Below are positions 8,348-17,016 of a stretch of DNA of 27,863 bases, in pieces. The notes under the pieces are model-generated. The model saw nothing but the letters and a program-made list of their open reading frames with translations, had not been told where the DNA came from and ran no database searches. Both the position numbers and the translations under genes were made by a program. The stretch comes from Candidatus Raymondbacteria bacterium RIFOXYA2_FULL_49_16 (GTDB taxonomy: Bacteria > Fibrobacterota > OXYB2-FULL-49-7 > XYB2-FULL-49-35). Position 1 is the stretch's first letter. Each line of letters starts with the position of its first letter. The stretch spans positions 1-27,863 of the forward strand of contig MFYT01000108.1 of the NCBI GenBank assembly GCA_001789205.1. Direction: 5' to 3'.

Positions 8348-10583
8348 AGAAATAAGCGAGGTGAGCGGCAATAGAATTACCGGGCTCAATCTCAGGGGCG
8401 AATCCATCTATACCAGTGAAGAAGCGAGCGCAGGGGTATATTCCAGCTGGTTCTTTTACCGTTCCATTACCTGGCTGCCTGCGGAGATCGGCAACCTGAC
8501 AGCACTGGAAAAACTCGACCTTGGCGGCCACCAGCTGTCAAGCCTTCCCTCCACCATGGGCAATTTGGTCAATTTGAAGTATCTCTACCTTGATCCGGAG
8601 CACTTTTGGAACAATACAATACAGGCCCATATCAACGACAATAACGGCGATGTCTATTACGGCGACAGCTTGCGCCATAAATATTATTTTTGGAACGATA
8701 CCTTGCTGAGAACCTATGCCGCGAGCGGCAGAATGAATGACTTTGACAAACACCGGCTCGGATTCAAGCTATCCGCGCTTCCCGCCACATTTACAAACCT
8801 TGCCAATCTGGTTGAATTGGACATAAGCAACAATATCCTCGATTCCATACCCTCATATATAGGCAATCGTACGGGTATGACAAAACTCTGGGCAGCTGGG
8901 ATCGACCTGTCCCAGTTCCCTTCTCAGGCGTTAAACCTGGTGAATTTGGAACTTCTTGACCTGGGCAGGAATATTATTACCACGGTGCCATCCGGAATCA
9001 GCGCATTGACCAAGCTGAAGTCGCTCAACCTGAGCGGTAATGAGATTGCGAGCCTTCCGGAAACCATGGGAAACCTTACCGCGTTGTCCGATCTGCTCGA
9101 CGTTTCAATAAACGAACTTACCTCGCTGCCCCAGGCAATAGGCAATTTCACCCTGCTCAAACGGCTCAATATTGACCACAACATGATTGCCGCGCTGCCG
9201 ACTTCCATTGGCAATTGCGCAAGCCTCACGCGGCTCGATGCGGAGGTGAATTGTATTGCCAGCCTGCCATCCACTATTGGCGGTTTGGACATGCTCGACA
9301 CCCTCTATCTCGAGTGGAACAACCTTGCCTGCCTGCCCCCGGAGATCGGCGGCCTGGCAAAGATCAAGAACCTCCAGGTAATGCACAACAATCTCACCAG
9401 TCTGCCGGATGAATTCTGCAACCTGGCCACACTGGCCGAACTCCGCATCGACCACAACCAACTGGCTTCGCTCCCGGATGCGTTCGGCATGCTTTTCAAC
9501 CTTGTGGTTCTTGAGGCGACGAACAACAAACTGACAACAATGCCCGCCTCGTGCGCAAGCATGAGCCTCCTGAACAGGGTCTATCTTTCAAACAATCTGA
9601 TCACCTCCCTGCCGGCAAGGGTCGGGTCCCGCCCCAGCGACCTTCAGCTCAACAATAATCTATTGACCTCCCTGCCTGCCACTCTCACCGCGTCAAAGTT
9701 GTCCATGCGCAACAACAAGCTCACCAGCCTTTCCGGGGCCATTTTGAAGTCCTCGCTGGGCTTTCTCGATGTTTCCTTCAACGAACTGACCGCGCTTCCC
9801 GATTCAATCTCCCGTGCCACCAATTTGGGGGAGTTTCACGCTGCCGGCAACAGGATTACCGCCATCCCCGCCCCGTTCCTGAATTTGACCAACCTGTCGA
9901 CCGTTGACTTTCATCACAACGAACTGACCGAGCTTCCGGACAGCATTGGATACAAAATGACCAGATTGACATTCCTCGATGTGCGCGGAAACAGCCTCTC
10001 CACGCTTCCAGCCTCTCTGGGAAAACTGACCAACTCCTATATGGAAGTATATGCCGACTCAAACCGCATTAGCTGGCTCCCCGACTCACTGATTGCCTGG
10101 CGTCATGATATCTGGCTGTTTCTCAACTTCAACCATTTGACCGTTGCCGGGTTGCCCTCCAACATACGGTCCCAGACTTCAGTGTTTCAGATTAACTACA
10201 ATTGGCTATGTGATGCCGACCCCACCCTTGACTATTGGTTACGCGGGAGAACATCGAACTATCAGCAAACCCAAGACTGCAGCGGTACCAACATAACGGC
10301 CGCGCCTGGTGCAAACGTCCTGGTCAATACGCTTTCGCAAAACACGCCAAACCCGTTCAACCCATCCACCAGCATCACCTTCTCCATCACCTCGCCGCGC
10401 CATGTGTCTTTGCAAATCTATGATGTCAAAGGCGGGCTGGTGACCTCGCTGGTCAATGCTCCACGACAGGCAGGGCGCCACTCAGTGACCTGGGACGCCC
10501 GAGGCCTGGGTTCGGGCATCTACTACTACCGGCTTGTTGCCGGTGATTTCAAGGCAATAAAAAAATGCATCGTAATCAAATAA
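8226..10583 (+). CDS. Secreted leucine-rich-repeat protein A with sorting domain
   Basis: 785 aa; start supported by AGAAGGA about 12 bases upstream and an immediate signal peptide (MKIFLLFLTFSSLVFAQ). An N-terminal cap (DSLIVQALLDSNGWNSFTV) leads into about 20 or more 23-residue LRRs of the LPxxIGNLxxLxxLxLxxN type (about residues 80-650). A non-LRR island of about 57 residues (about 123-180, containing NDNNGDVYYGD) interrupts the early repeats. The last 80 residues are a FlgD-like sorting domain (NTPNPFNPSTS ... GSGIYYYRLVAGDFKAIKK). Such proteins usually serve in protein or glycan binding at the cell surface; the ligand is unknown. The stop is 14 bp from the start of hydrolase A, so the two are very probably co-transcribed and perhaps translationally coupled. 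Copy B at 21540 has the same length. Confidence 0.88.
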   Translation: MKIFLLFLTFSSLVFAQNYTSDSLIVQALLDSNGWNSFTVEEISEVSGNRITGLNLRGESIYTSEEASAGVYSSWFFYRSITWLPAEIGNLTALEKLDLGGHQLSSLPSTMGNLVNLKYLYLDPEHFWNNTIQAHINDNNGDVYYGDSLRHKYYFWNDTLLRTYAASGRMNDFDKHRLGFKLSALPATFTNLANLVELDISNNILDSIPSYIGNRTGMTKLWAAGIDLSQFPSQALNLVNLELLDLGRNIITTVPSGISALTKLKSLNLSGNEIASLPETMGNLTALSDLLDVSINELTSLPQAIGNFTLLKRLNIDHNMIAALPTSIGNCASLTRLDAEVNCIASLPSTIGGLDMLDTLYLEWNNLACLPPEIGGLAKIKNLQVMHNNLTSLPDEFCNLATLAELRIDHNQLASLPDAFGMLFNLVVLEATNNKLTTMPASCASMSLLNRVYLSNNLITSLPARVGSRPSDLQLNNNLLTSLPATLTASKLSMRNNKLTSLSGAILKSSLGFLDVSFNELTALPDSISRATNLGEFHAAGNRITAIPAPFLNLTNLSTVDFHHNELTELPDSIGYKMTRLTFLDVRGNSLSTLPASLGKLTNSYMEVYADSNRISWLPDSLIAWRHDIWLFLNFNHLTVAGLPSNIRSQTSVFQINYNWLCDADPTLDYWLRGRTSNYQQTQDCSGTNITAAPGANVLVNTLSQNTPNPFNPSTSITFSITSPRHVSLQIYDVKGGLVTSLVNAPRQAGRHSVTWDARGLGSGIYYYRLVAGDFKAIKKCIVIK

Positions 10584-10597
10584 CCATGAGGTCTACC

Positions 10598-12379
10598 ATG
10601 AATACAATGAAAACCCCTGTCATCGTCAGCTTGTTAGTTGTACTTTTTGTTGTCGGAATATCGCTGGTTCCGGTGCAGGCTGAAAACCTGACCATTCCCC
10701 AGACGCTCATAACCAAGATGGACACCGCGGTCCCCCGATACCTTTCAGACACCCTTTGGAAGGAATTGGCATACGAATATACGCCCAGAATTAACCTGCT
10801 CGACAGCAACGATCTTCTTGTGCAGAAATACCTTCCGCGTCTGCAAGAAAAGATCCTGATCGTCTACCAATCTTTCAATAACGCTGATAGATATAATTCA
10901 AAACTATACCATTACCGGGCGGCCACCGAACTATCATCGAATTTCGAACTCTATGTGCATGCGCTGGAACACGGTGTTGACCCGGTGTTGTATCTTCGCG
11001 GTTCTTATATTGGCGGCGCGTACATTTCGCGCGCGGGTAATTATGTGGTCCCCTATCAATTCTCCATACCCGCTTCGTATTCGCCTTCACAGGCCATGCC
11101 GATTGTAGGGTGCTACCAATCCAATCCCGATCCAGCCACAGTGTCGCATTCGTCGTATATTTTCGCATGGGGGCTGGAAGACCCAAAAGAGGGCTTCATG
11201 GACATAGCAAAAGACCTGCATGTAGACCCCTTCGGGACCTACCTTGCTTCACATTCGGACGGCGCTCTCGCCGCGGCAAGAATAGTCGCCAATATTCCCC
11301 ACGGCTGCGCCGGATATGTGCCGCTCTCTTCCGGTATCCGGGAGCCCATCAGGTACGATACCTGGCAGTATGTCCGGTACCTGCAGAATGTCCCTGTCCT
11401 GGTCATGTGCGGAACAGGCGACCCCTTTATCGCGAACAATCAGGCGGTGTATCAAGAGATATCAGCGGCAGGCGGCATTGTTGAATGGCGTTCGTGGGTC
11501 GGCTATCATGAACAGAGCGTTCTGGCTGAACCAGAAAGATTCCAGATTATGACTGATTTCTTCGATAAGTACCGTCTTTATCCCTATCCTCAGACCGTGA
11601 CCCACCTTATTGAAAACATAAAATTTACACGCGCCTTCTGGGTCAACGGGCTCTTAAACAAGAATTATACTGCAACAAACGACCTCTTTATGCTCGGTGT
11701 TTCGTTCAAGATCACGGCGCACAAAGCAGCGAACACTATTGAGATAGAGTATGCGGATGACCATATATCAGGATTTGATTTTCTCCTGAACGATTCCATC
11801 GTTTCCGATATCACCCAGCCGGTCAAAGTGGTGTACGGTAGCGACACGCTTTTTAACGCCATTGTTCCCGTAAGCGGCACGCTCACGGTACATCTGTATG
11901 ATTCCAGCTCAATCCCCGCCTCATTGCCTCCCCAGCACAAGGCAGCAGGGTATTTTTCAAACATGGAGGACACGCTGTTGTGGGAAGAGCTCAATACAAT
12001 TGAACAGAACTATTTTGGTGTAACCACGCCCATGCCGTTCGAGTTACCCGCCCCTCAGACCAGCGTTGAAACGGATAATATCGATCACCAGGTTTTTGCC
12101 ATTACCGCGGGACCAAACCCGTTTAATCCGGCTATTAAAATAGCGGTTAGCGGGCAGGTCGCGGGCAGCGAAAAAATCGAAATCAACATTTATAATATAC
12201 GTGGAAAACTGGTCCAAAAACTGCCGGCTACCAGCTGCTCGCCTCGCATCGCGGGCGAAACAGGCCAGCCACCCGCTGGTTTTATATGGGATGCTGGGAA
12301 AATGCCTTCAGGGACCTACATTATCAGGGCAGTCAAAGGGAAACAGGCCATAACCAAACAGATTACATTACTCAAATAG
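10598..12379 (+). CDS. Secreted alpha/beta-hydrolase A (esterase/depolymerase-like) with sorting domain
   Basis: The ATG at 10598 follows TGAGGT and gives 593 aa; the earlier ATG at 10565 overlaps the LRR stop. A signal peptide ends near VPVQA. The alpha/beta-hydrolase domain (about residues 150-320) resembles the PHB-depolymerase/prolyl-oligopeptidase-like esterases. The proposed nucleophile is Ser220 in SHSDGA, where GxSxG would be usual; Asp275 (CGTGDPF) and His304 (GYHEQS) complete the proposed triad. A beta-rich region follows (ISGFDFLLNDSI), then a sorting domain (GPNPFNPAIKIAVS ... PSGTYIIRAVKGKQAI). The middle of that domain resembles hydrolase C more than copy B. The substrate is not deducible; an extracellular ester is the likely class. 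Confidence 0.8.
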   Translation: MNTMKTPVIVSLLVVLFVVGISLVPVQAENLTIPQTLITKMDTAVPRYLSDTLWKELAYEYTPRINLLDSNDLLVQKYLPRLQEKILIVYQSFNNADRYNSKLYHYRAATELSSNFELYVHALEHGVDPVLYLRGSYIGGAYISRAGNYVVPYQFSIPASYSPSQAMPIVGCYQSNPDPATVSHSSYIFAWGLEDPKEGFMDIAKDLHVDPFGTYLASHSDGALAAARIVANIPHGCAGYVPLSSGIREPIRYDTWQYVRYLQNVPVLVMCGTGDPFIANNQAVYQEISAAGGIVEWRSWVGYHEQSVLAEPERFQIMTDFFDKYRLYPYPQTVTHLIENIKFTRAFWVNGLLNKNYTATNDLFMLGVSFKITAHKAANTIEIEYADDHISGFDFLLNDSIVSDITQPVKVVYGSDTLFNAIVPVSGTLTVHLYDSSSIPASLPPQHKAAGYFSNMEDTLLWEELNTIEQNYFGVTTPMPFELPAPQTSVETDNIDHQVFAITAGPNPFNPAIKIAVSGQVAGSEKIEINIYNIRGKLVQKLPATSCSPRIAGETGQPPAGFIWDAGKMPSGTYIIRAVKGKQAITKQITLLK

Positions 12380-12399
12380 TATTAAAAAAGGGGTCTATC

Positions 12400-15090
12400 A
12401 TGCTAAATATTTTTACAGTACTCGTTGTGCTGATGGCGTTGCTTGCCCAGGCAAACGGCGCCATCAGGCTGAAGCACCACTATGGCCAGACCTTTGTGGT
12501 CTTTCCCCGCGGCACTGACACAACCGACTCGTTTAGAATCTACCGGTCAGCGGGAACCATTGACGCGGGCAACTATGCGGCCGCAACCCTGCTCGCGAGT
12601 CTGCCCTATGCCTGTTATTTTAACCTCTGCATGGTTAAACAGTATGTGGCAAAACCCATCACCAACTATGTCATTGATTCAATGGGCGTACCGCTTGCCG
12701 CTGACACTGGACTCTTTGTCAATACATCAAAGGACATTGGTACGTTCTACTACGGTGTTGTACGCGTCTCCACGGGCGCGGACAGCTTTCTCGGGTCAGC
12801 GTCGATAGCCGAACAGAAAAACGCGATCACTGTTCCCATTTTTGTTGACCTCAAGCTGAGCAGCGGAAAGGTCGTGGGCGCCTATCTTCTGCAATATGTT
12901 GATTTTTCCATATGGAACCCGCGCTGGCAGAGTTATGCCTATCCCTACAGCCTGGTAATACCAAGCGACTACTACGATGTGTCCGGCAATCCCGATGCGA
13001 CAAAAAAGTGGCGTTTTTCCATGAGCATGCACGGTCTTTCCGCGGGTACTGCCTATAACCAGCTGACTGGCCCTGGAAACGCCGGGTATCTTGAACTGCG
13101 TTGTGTTGATGATGCAAGCGATGGCCGCAGCACCTGGCACTACGGATTCTCAAACAAAAACAGCGCCACAGGCGGCGCTTCTATAGCGCCCGGCGACACT
13201 GTCTACAACTATACCCAATACCGCTACCTGAAAATGCTTGAGTACATACGTTCGGGCATCCACTGGCTTGTTCCGGATTCAAACAATATATACGTCTTTG
13301 GCGGGTCCATGGGCGGCACAGGCTGCATAGAAATGATGTTCCAATACCCGGACATCTTTGCAGCCGGTTACAACAGCATCGGTATTACCAACTGGCGGTC
13401 CGTGGGCGATTCGGGCGGTGCCAATTATCGCGACCTTGCAGGCCGAAGGCTCTGGGGAGAGTTTGCGTCAAACCAGATCTGCTGGGTCGATATGTACCGC
13501 AGGGAAAAAGGAGACACCGCGATACCCGCATATTGGCATGGGTCCAACATCTGGAAACGGCTTTCGATGAACGACTATTGGATCGACAGCGTGTACCGGC
13601 CAAACCTTGTTGAAAAAACGCAGACGCTCTATTACCGGGCCAAGCACAATTCCAATGATATGAACGTGGGCTGGCCAGAGAACGGCTATCCCTTCAATCT
13701 TGAAAATTCTCCGTTATGGGAAGGCCTGCTCCACCACGCGGAGTTCAATGAATTCGGCGGCCATAATTCAGCTGACGGATGGGGTGTGGTCACGGACGGC
13801 GATATCTATGCTAAAAATAAGGCCATTTTTGCCATGCACAATTGCACTGTGGACGAAATACAGGCAAGCAGGGACTACCGCTTTCCCAAGGGCGGCATGA
13901 ACTATCGCGTGAAATGGGACGCGAACACCATTGCGGACGCGGCTGAGTCGCTGCACGTACAGATCAGGTACGTACCTGTAATGTATCCCTTTGAATTTTA
14001 CTGCCTGCCTGATGCCCAGAACAACACAACCAACCAATGTCCGTATCAGGGCTTTCCCGGCGTGTTTGCGGTCGACATTACCCCGCGCCGCGTACAGAAC
14101 TTTTCCGTCACTCCGGGAAACCAATACCACTGGTACCGCAACGGCGTTGAAATGGGCACGGTCACCGCCAAGGCGGTTTGGCCCGGCTCTCCCGACGGCA
14201 TCGTAACCATACCCAATTATGACTTCCATCAGGGATCTGCCTCGTGCACAAATACAGCGACACTCACTACGCTCACGATTAAGGCAGGGGCAGGTTCCAT
14301 ACCCGAAGATATTGTTGCGCCAGGGCCTGTCACTGGTCTTGAGCTGGTTTCAAACGAACCAACGACTGAATTTTATGGTCTGGGAAGATACTGGGCTGAC
14401 AACAATTTCATCTCAGTTGTAAAAAGGGACTTTAACAACATTACCCTGCGTTTTGTCGCTCCCGGCGACGACGGCAGCACAGGTACCTGCACACGGTATA
14501 TCCTGAGAATAGCGGGCAATGAGGGCGATGTGGCGACAAGCCCTGTTATTGTACGCACGCTTCCTGCGCCCGCTGCCGCAGACCAGAGTGTTGAGTTCAC
14601 CTTTGGCACCTATTTTCTTGCAAGCGGCACGTATTACATGGCTGTTGAGGCATATGATGAGAACAATAACAGTTCGGGCATATCCAATGTGATCAGCACA
14701 TCGGTCACGTTCAGCAACAATGGCGGGTCTTTCAATGTTCATAAGGACAGTATCGATTCTCTTTTTGCAACACTCGGTGTGTCCGGCCGCATGGTGAATT
14801 TTGAGGAATTGTCACCTCTGCTTGGCGTGCGGCCAAACCCGTTCAATCCGGACCTGACCATCAATTTCAGCGTGCCTTCGGCTGTTGCGGCAAGGGACAT
14901 TTCACTTTCAATATTCAATAGCCTTGGCAAACGCGTCAGGACATACAATGGTCTGGCAGCCGGCCAGCGCGGCCATATTGTATGGAACGGCATTGACGCG
15001 TCAGGACATAAGGTAGCTTCGGGCGCGTATGTGGTGCGGCTGAAGGCAGGCACGTATGTGCTCGAACGTACTGTGACACTCATGAAATAA
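12400..15090 (+). CDS. Large secreted multidomain alpha/beta-hydrolase with FN3 and sorting domain
   Basis: The start is set at 12400 after AAAAAGGGG, 20 bp beyond hydrolase A, giving 896 aa with signal peptide MLNIFTVLVVLMALLAQANG. A beta-rich N-terminal region (about 20-170) precedes an alpha/beta-hydrolase domain (about 180-480) with nucleophile elbow GGSMGG (Ser303) and preceding SMHGLSAGT. A possible catalytic His lies in GGHNSADGW (about 454). Residues 494-896 parallel the left-edge gene: a beta domain (NQYHWYRNGVEMG), FN3 (about 640-770) and a sorting domain (VRPNPFNPDLTINFS ... TLMK). It is likely a surface carbohydrate or polyester esterase of the PHB-depolymerase-like superfamily. 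It sits between hydrolase A and LRR C in one gene string. Confidence 0.82.
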   Translation: MLNIFTVLVVLMALLAQANGAIRLKHHYGQTFVVFPRGTDTTDSFRIYRSAGTIDAGNYAAATLLASLPYACYFNLCMVKQYVAKPITNYVIDSMGVPLAADTGLFVNTSKDIGTFYYGVVRVSTGADSFLGSASIAEQKNAITVPIFVDLKLSSGKVVGAYLLQYVDFSIWNPRWQSYAYPYSLVIPSDYYDVSGNPDATKKWRFSMSMHGLSAGTAYNQLTGPGNAGYLELRCVDDASDGRSTWHYGFSNKNSATGGASIAPGDTVYNYTQYRYLKMLEYIRSGIHWLVPDSNNIYVFGGSMGGTGCIEMMFQYPDIFAAGYNSIGITNWRSVGDSGGANYRDLAGRRLWGEFASNQICWVDMYRREKGDTAIPAYWHGSNIWKRLSMNDYWIDSVYRPNLVEKTQTLYYRAKHNSNDMNVGWPENGYPFNLENSPLWEGLLHHAEFNEFGGHNSADGWGVVTDGDIYAKNKAIFAMHNCTVDEIQASRDYRFPKGGMNYRVKWDANTIADAAESLHVQIRYVPVMYPFEFYCLPDAQNNTTNQCPYQGFPGVFAVDITPRRVQNFSVTPGNQYHWYRNGVEMGTVTAKAVWPGSPDGIVTIPNYDFHQGSASCTNTATLTTLTIKAGAGSIPEDIVAPGPVTGLELVSNEPTTEFYGLGRYWADNNFISVVKRDFNNITLRFVAPGDDGSTGTCTRYILRIAGNEGDVATSPVIVRTLPAPAAADQSVEFTFGTYFLASGTYYMAVEAYDENNNSSGISNVISTSVTFSNNGGSFNVHKDSIDSLFATLGVSGRMVNFEELSPLLGVRPNPFNPDLTINFSVPSAVAARDISLSIFNSLGKRVRTYNGLAAGQRGHIVWNGIDASGHKVASGAYVVRLKAGTYVLERTVTLMK

Positions 15091-15128
15091 AAAAAGGACA
15101 CGCGGTCTTTATTGAAAGGAAAAATAGT

Positions 15129-16994
15129 ATGAAAACCATTGCCGCAATCCTCCTGTATGCCTCGCTTCTTTTTAGCCAGACCTATTCCGATGATTCGCTT
15201 ATCGTCAGAGGCATACTTGATTCTAATGCCTTGCCGTTCATCACAGTCAGCAGTGTCACGGTGGCGTCCGGGGGCAGGATAACATCCCTGCACGTGGAAC
15301 CCTTTTTGGGAGTGCGAGGCCGCTACTTTTATTTAGAAACCCTGCCCGCGTCAGTCTCCAATCTGACGGCGCTCGAGACGCTGTACGTGGCAAGTAACAG
15401 TTTGACAAGTCTGCCGCCTTCTATTGGCAGTCTGAGCAATCTGCGCACGCTTAAAGCAGGCAGCAATCAGATGTCCTCGCTGCCCGAGGAAATGGGTAAT
15501 CTGGGCAATCTTGAGGTCCTTGATGTCAGCAACAATATCCTTACCTCATTGCCAGCCTCCATCGGCAGGCTGGGCAACCTGACGTCTCTCAACCTTGCCA
15601 CAAACCTGCTTACGGTGTTCCCTGATTCCCTTGGCCGGCTGACCGGCCTAACATTTCTTGACGCGAGTTACAACCGTCTGACCGGGGTGCCGATGATCGG
15701 GCATTTGCGGAACCTGATCTACCTGAACCTCTCGTACAACCAGATAGCTGCGCTTCCCGAGGCAATCGGCAACTGCGACAGCCTGCACAAGCTGTTCCTT
15801 CAGCACAACAGTCTGACCAGTCTTCCGCTCGGTATCGGGAATCTCGGGGTTTTGTACGAATTTCAGGCCTCGTTCAACCAGCTTTCAGCTGTTCCTGACA
15901 CGCTTGGCAACATAGCCAGTAAAATGAGAACCGTTCATCGCTATGACTGGTGGTCGTACCCGACGCTGCTGTATCTGGACCACAATCAGCTTACTTCGGT
16001 CCCCGCATCGCTTGGAAAAATTTCCGCCCTTCGGGGTCTCAGACTCAACCACAACCTTATCACAAGCCTGCCCGGGGCAATTGTAAATCAGACTGGCAAC
16101 AGCAACCTGATATTCGAACTGCAGCACAATCAGCTGACAAGCCTGCCCGATTCCATGGGGGGCAGCTTCTTTTATTTCTGGATCCAGGACAACCAGCTGA
16201 CCACCTTGCCGCCGTCGATCGGCAGGTGCGGTTTCTATGATTTTTTCGCGTTCAACAATCAGATCGCAAGCTTGCCCGATTCATTCGGCAACATGTCGGT
16301 CCATGCGCTCTATCTCCAGCAGAACAGGCTCAGTGATCTGCCAGAATCTTTCGGCAATATACGGGCAGGAACAATAGATCTGAGCAATAATCTGCTGACA
16401 AGCCTTCCGCAATCAACGGGGAACCTGGTTCATACAGGTTACCTGTATCTTACGGGCAACAGGCTGACAAGCCTTCCGGATACAATCTGCGGCCTGGATA
16501 CCTTGAAGTGGTTCCGGGTTGACTACAATCAACTCACCGACCTGCCGGACAGTATCACAAAACTGACGCTGAGCAGTCCCATGTCCTCTTTTGACTGCAA
16601 TATGCTATGTGATATCACTCCTGCCAAAACACTATGGCTCAATTCCATTGATGATAAATGGGGCCGGACATGGAGCCAGACCCAGGACTGCGGTGTTACC
16701 CATGCTGAACAGGATGCGGCGCGCGGCGTTCCGGAGTTCGCGCTGCTCCAAAACACGCCCAACCCTTTCAATCCGGTCACATCCATGGGCTTTACGCTTC
16801 CCGCGCCCATGCACGTGAAATTGGAAGTGTTTTCGATAGATGGCACTCTTGTCGATGTGCTGATTGACGCGCAAAGAGCGGCCGGACATCATTTGACCTC
16901 GTGGGATGCGCGAACTCTTCATTCAGGGGTGTATTATTACCGGCTTTCCTCTGGAAAATACACAGCTGTGAAGAAGTGTCTTTTGGTTAAATAA
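15129..16994 (+). CDS. Secreted leucine-rich-repeat protein C with sorting domain
   Basis: 621 aa, start after GAAAGGAAAAATAGT, with signal peptide MKTIAAILLYASLLFSQ. The N-terminal cap (DDSLIVRGILDSNALPFITV) is like that of LRR A and B. About 18 LRRs of the LPxSIGxLxNLxxLxLxxN type follow (about residues 65-520), with a short interruption (about 262-280, MRTVHRYDWWSYPT). The tail from about 540 is a FlgD-like sorting domain (NTPNPFNPVTSMGF ... SGVYYYRLSSGKYTAVKK). It is a distinct, shorter paralogue lacking the N-terminal island of A and B. It lies 38 bp after the large hydrolase and 22 bp before hydrolase C, repeating the LRR-then-hydrolase order. Confidence 0.87.
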   Translation: MKTIAAILLYASLLFSQTYSDDSLIVRGILDSNALPFITVSSVTVASGGRITSLHVEPFLGVRGRYFYLETLPASVSNLTALETLYVASNSLTSLPPSIGSLSNLRTLKAGSNQMSSLPEEMGNLGNLEVLDVSNNILTSLPASIGRLGNLTSLNLATNLLTVFPDSLGRLTGLTFLDASYNRLTGVPMIGHLRNLIYLNLSYNQIAALPEAIGNCDSLHKLFLQHNSLTSLPLGIGNLGVLYEFQASFNQLSAVPDTLGNIASKMRTVHRYDWWSYPTLLYLDHNQLTSVPASLGKISALRGLRLNHNLITSLPGAIVNQTGNSNLIFELQHNQLTSLPDSMGGSFFYFWIQDNQLTTLPPSIGRCGFYDFFAFNNQIASLPDSFGNMSVHALYLQQNRLSDLPESFGNIRAGTIDLSNNLLTSLPQSTGNLVHTGYLYLTGNRLTSLPDTICGLDTLKWFRVDYNQLTDLPDSITKLTLSSPMSSFDCNMLCDITPAKTLWLNSIDDKWGRTWSQTQDCGVTHAEQDAARGVPEFALLQNTPNPFNPVTSMGFTLPAPMHVKLEVFSIDGTLVDVLIDAQRAAGHHLTSWDARTLHSGVYYYRLSSGKYTAVKKCLLVK

Positions 16995-17016
16995 TTAGCT
17001 TGAGGAGGACCATACC

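Larger units (their letters stand above)
7986..12379 (+). repeat. Duplicated module, copy A (upstream region, small ORF, LRR, hydrolase)
   Basis: This segment is collinear with 21160-25678. It shares an AT-rich upstream block, a 19-bp dyad, a sigma-54-like element, a 64-aa-type small ORF (deleted here), a 785-aa LRR protein and an alpha/beta-hydrolase. Similarity stops just after the hydrolase stop codon in both copies. Protein sequences differ at a moderate number of positions throughout, so the duplication is not recent, or the copies come from diverged relatives. Confidence 0.8.

Noticed and set aside
8226-9960. LRR coding repeats as a CRISPR or DNA tandem array
   Set aside because: The periodicity is at the protein level (23 residues) with diverged bases; there are no conserved repeat/spacer units.
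15091-15128. A separate promoter before LRR C
   Set aside because: The gap is only 38 bp, lacks the dyad or a sigma-54-like element, and is adequately explained as an intergenic gap within one transcript.
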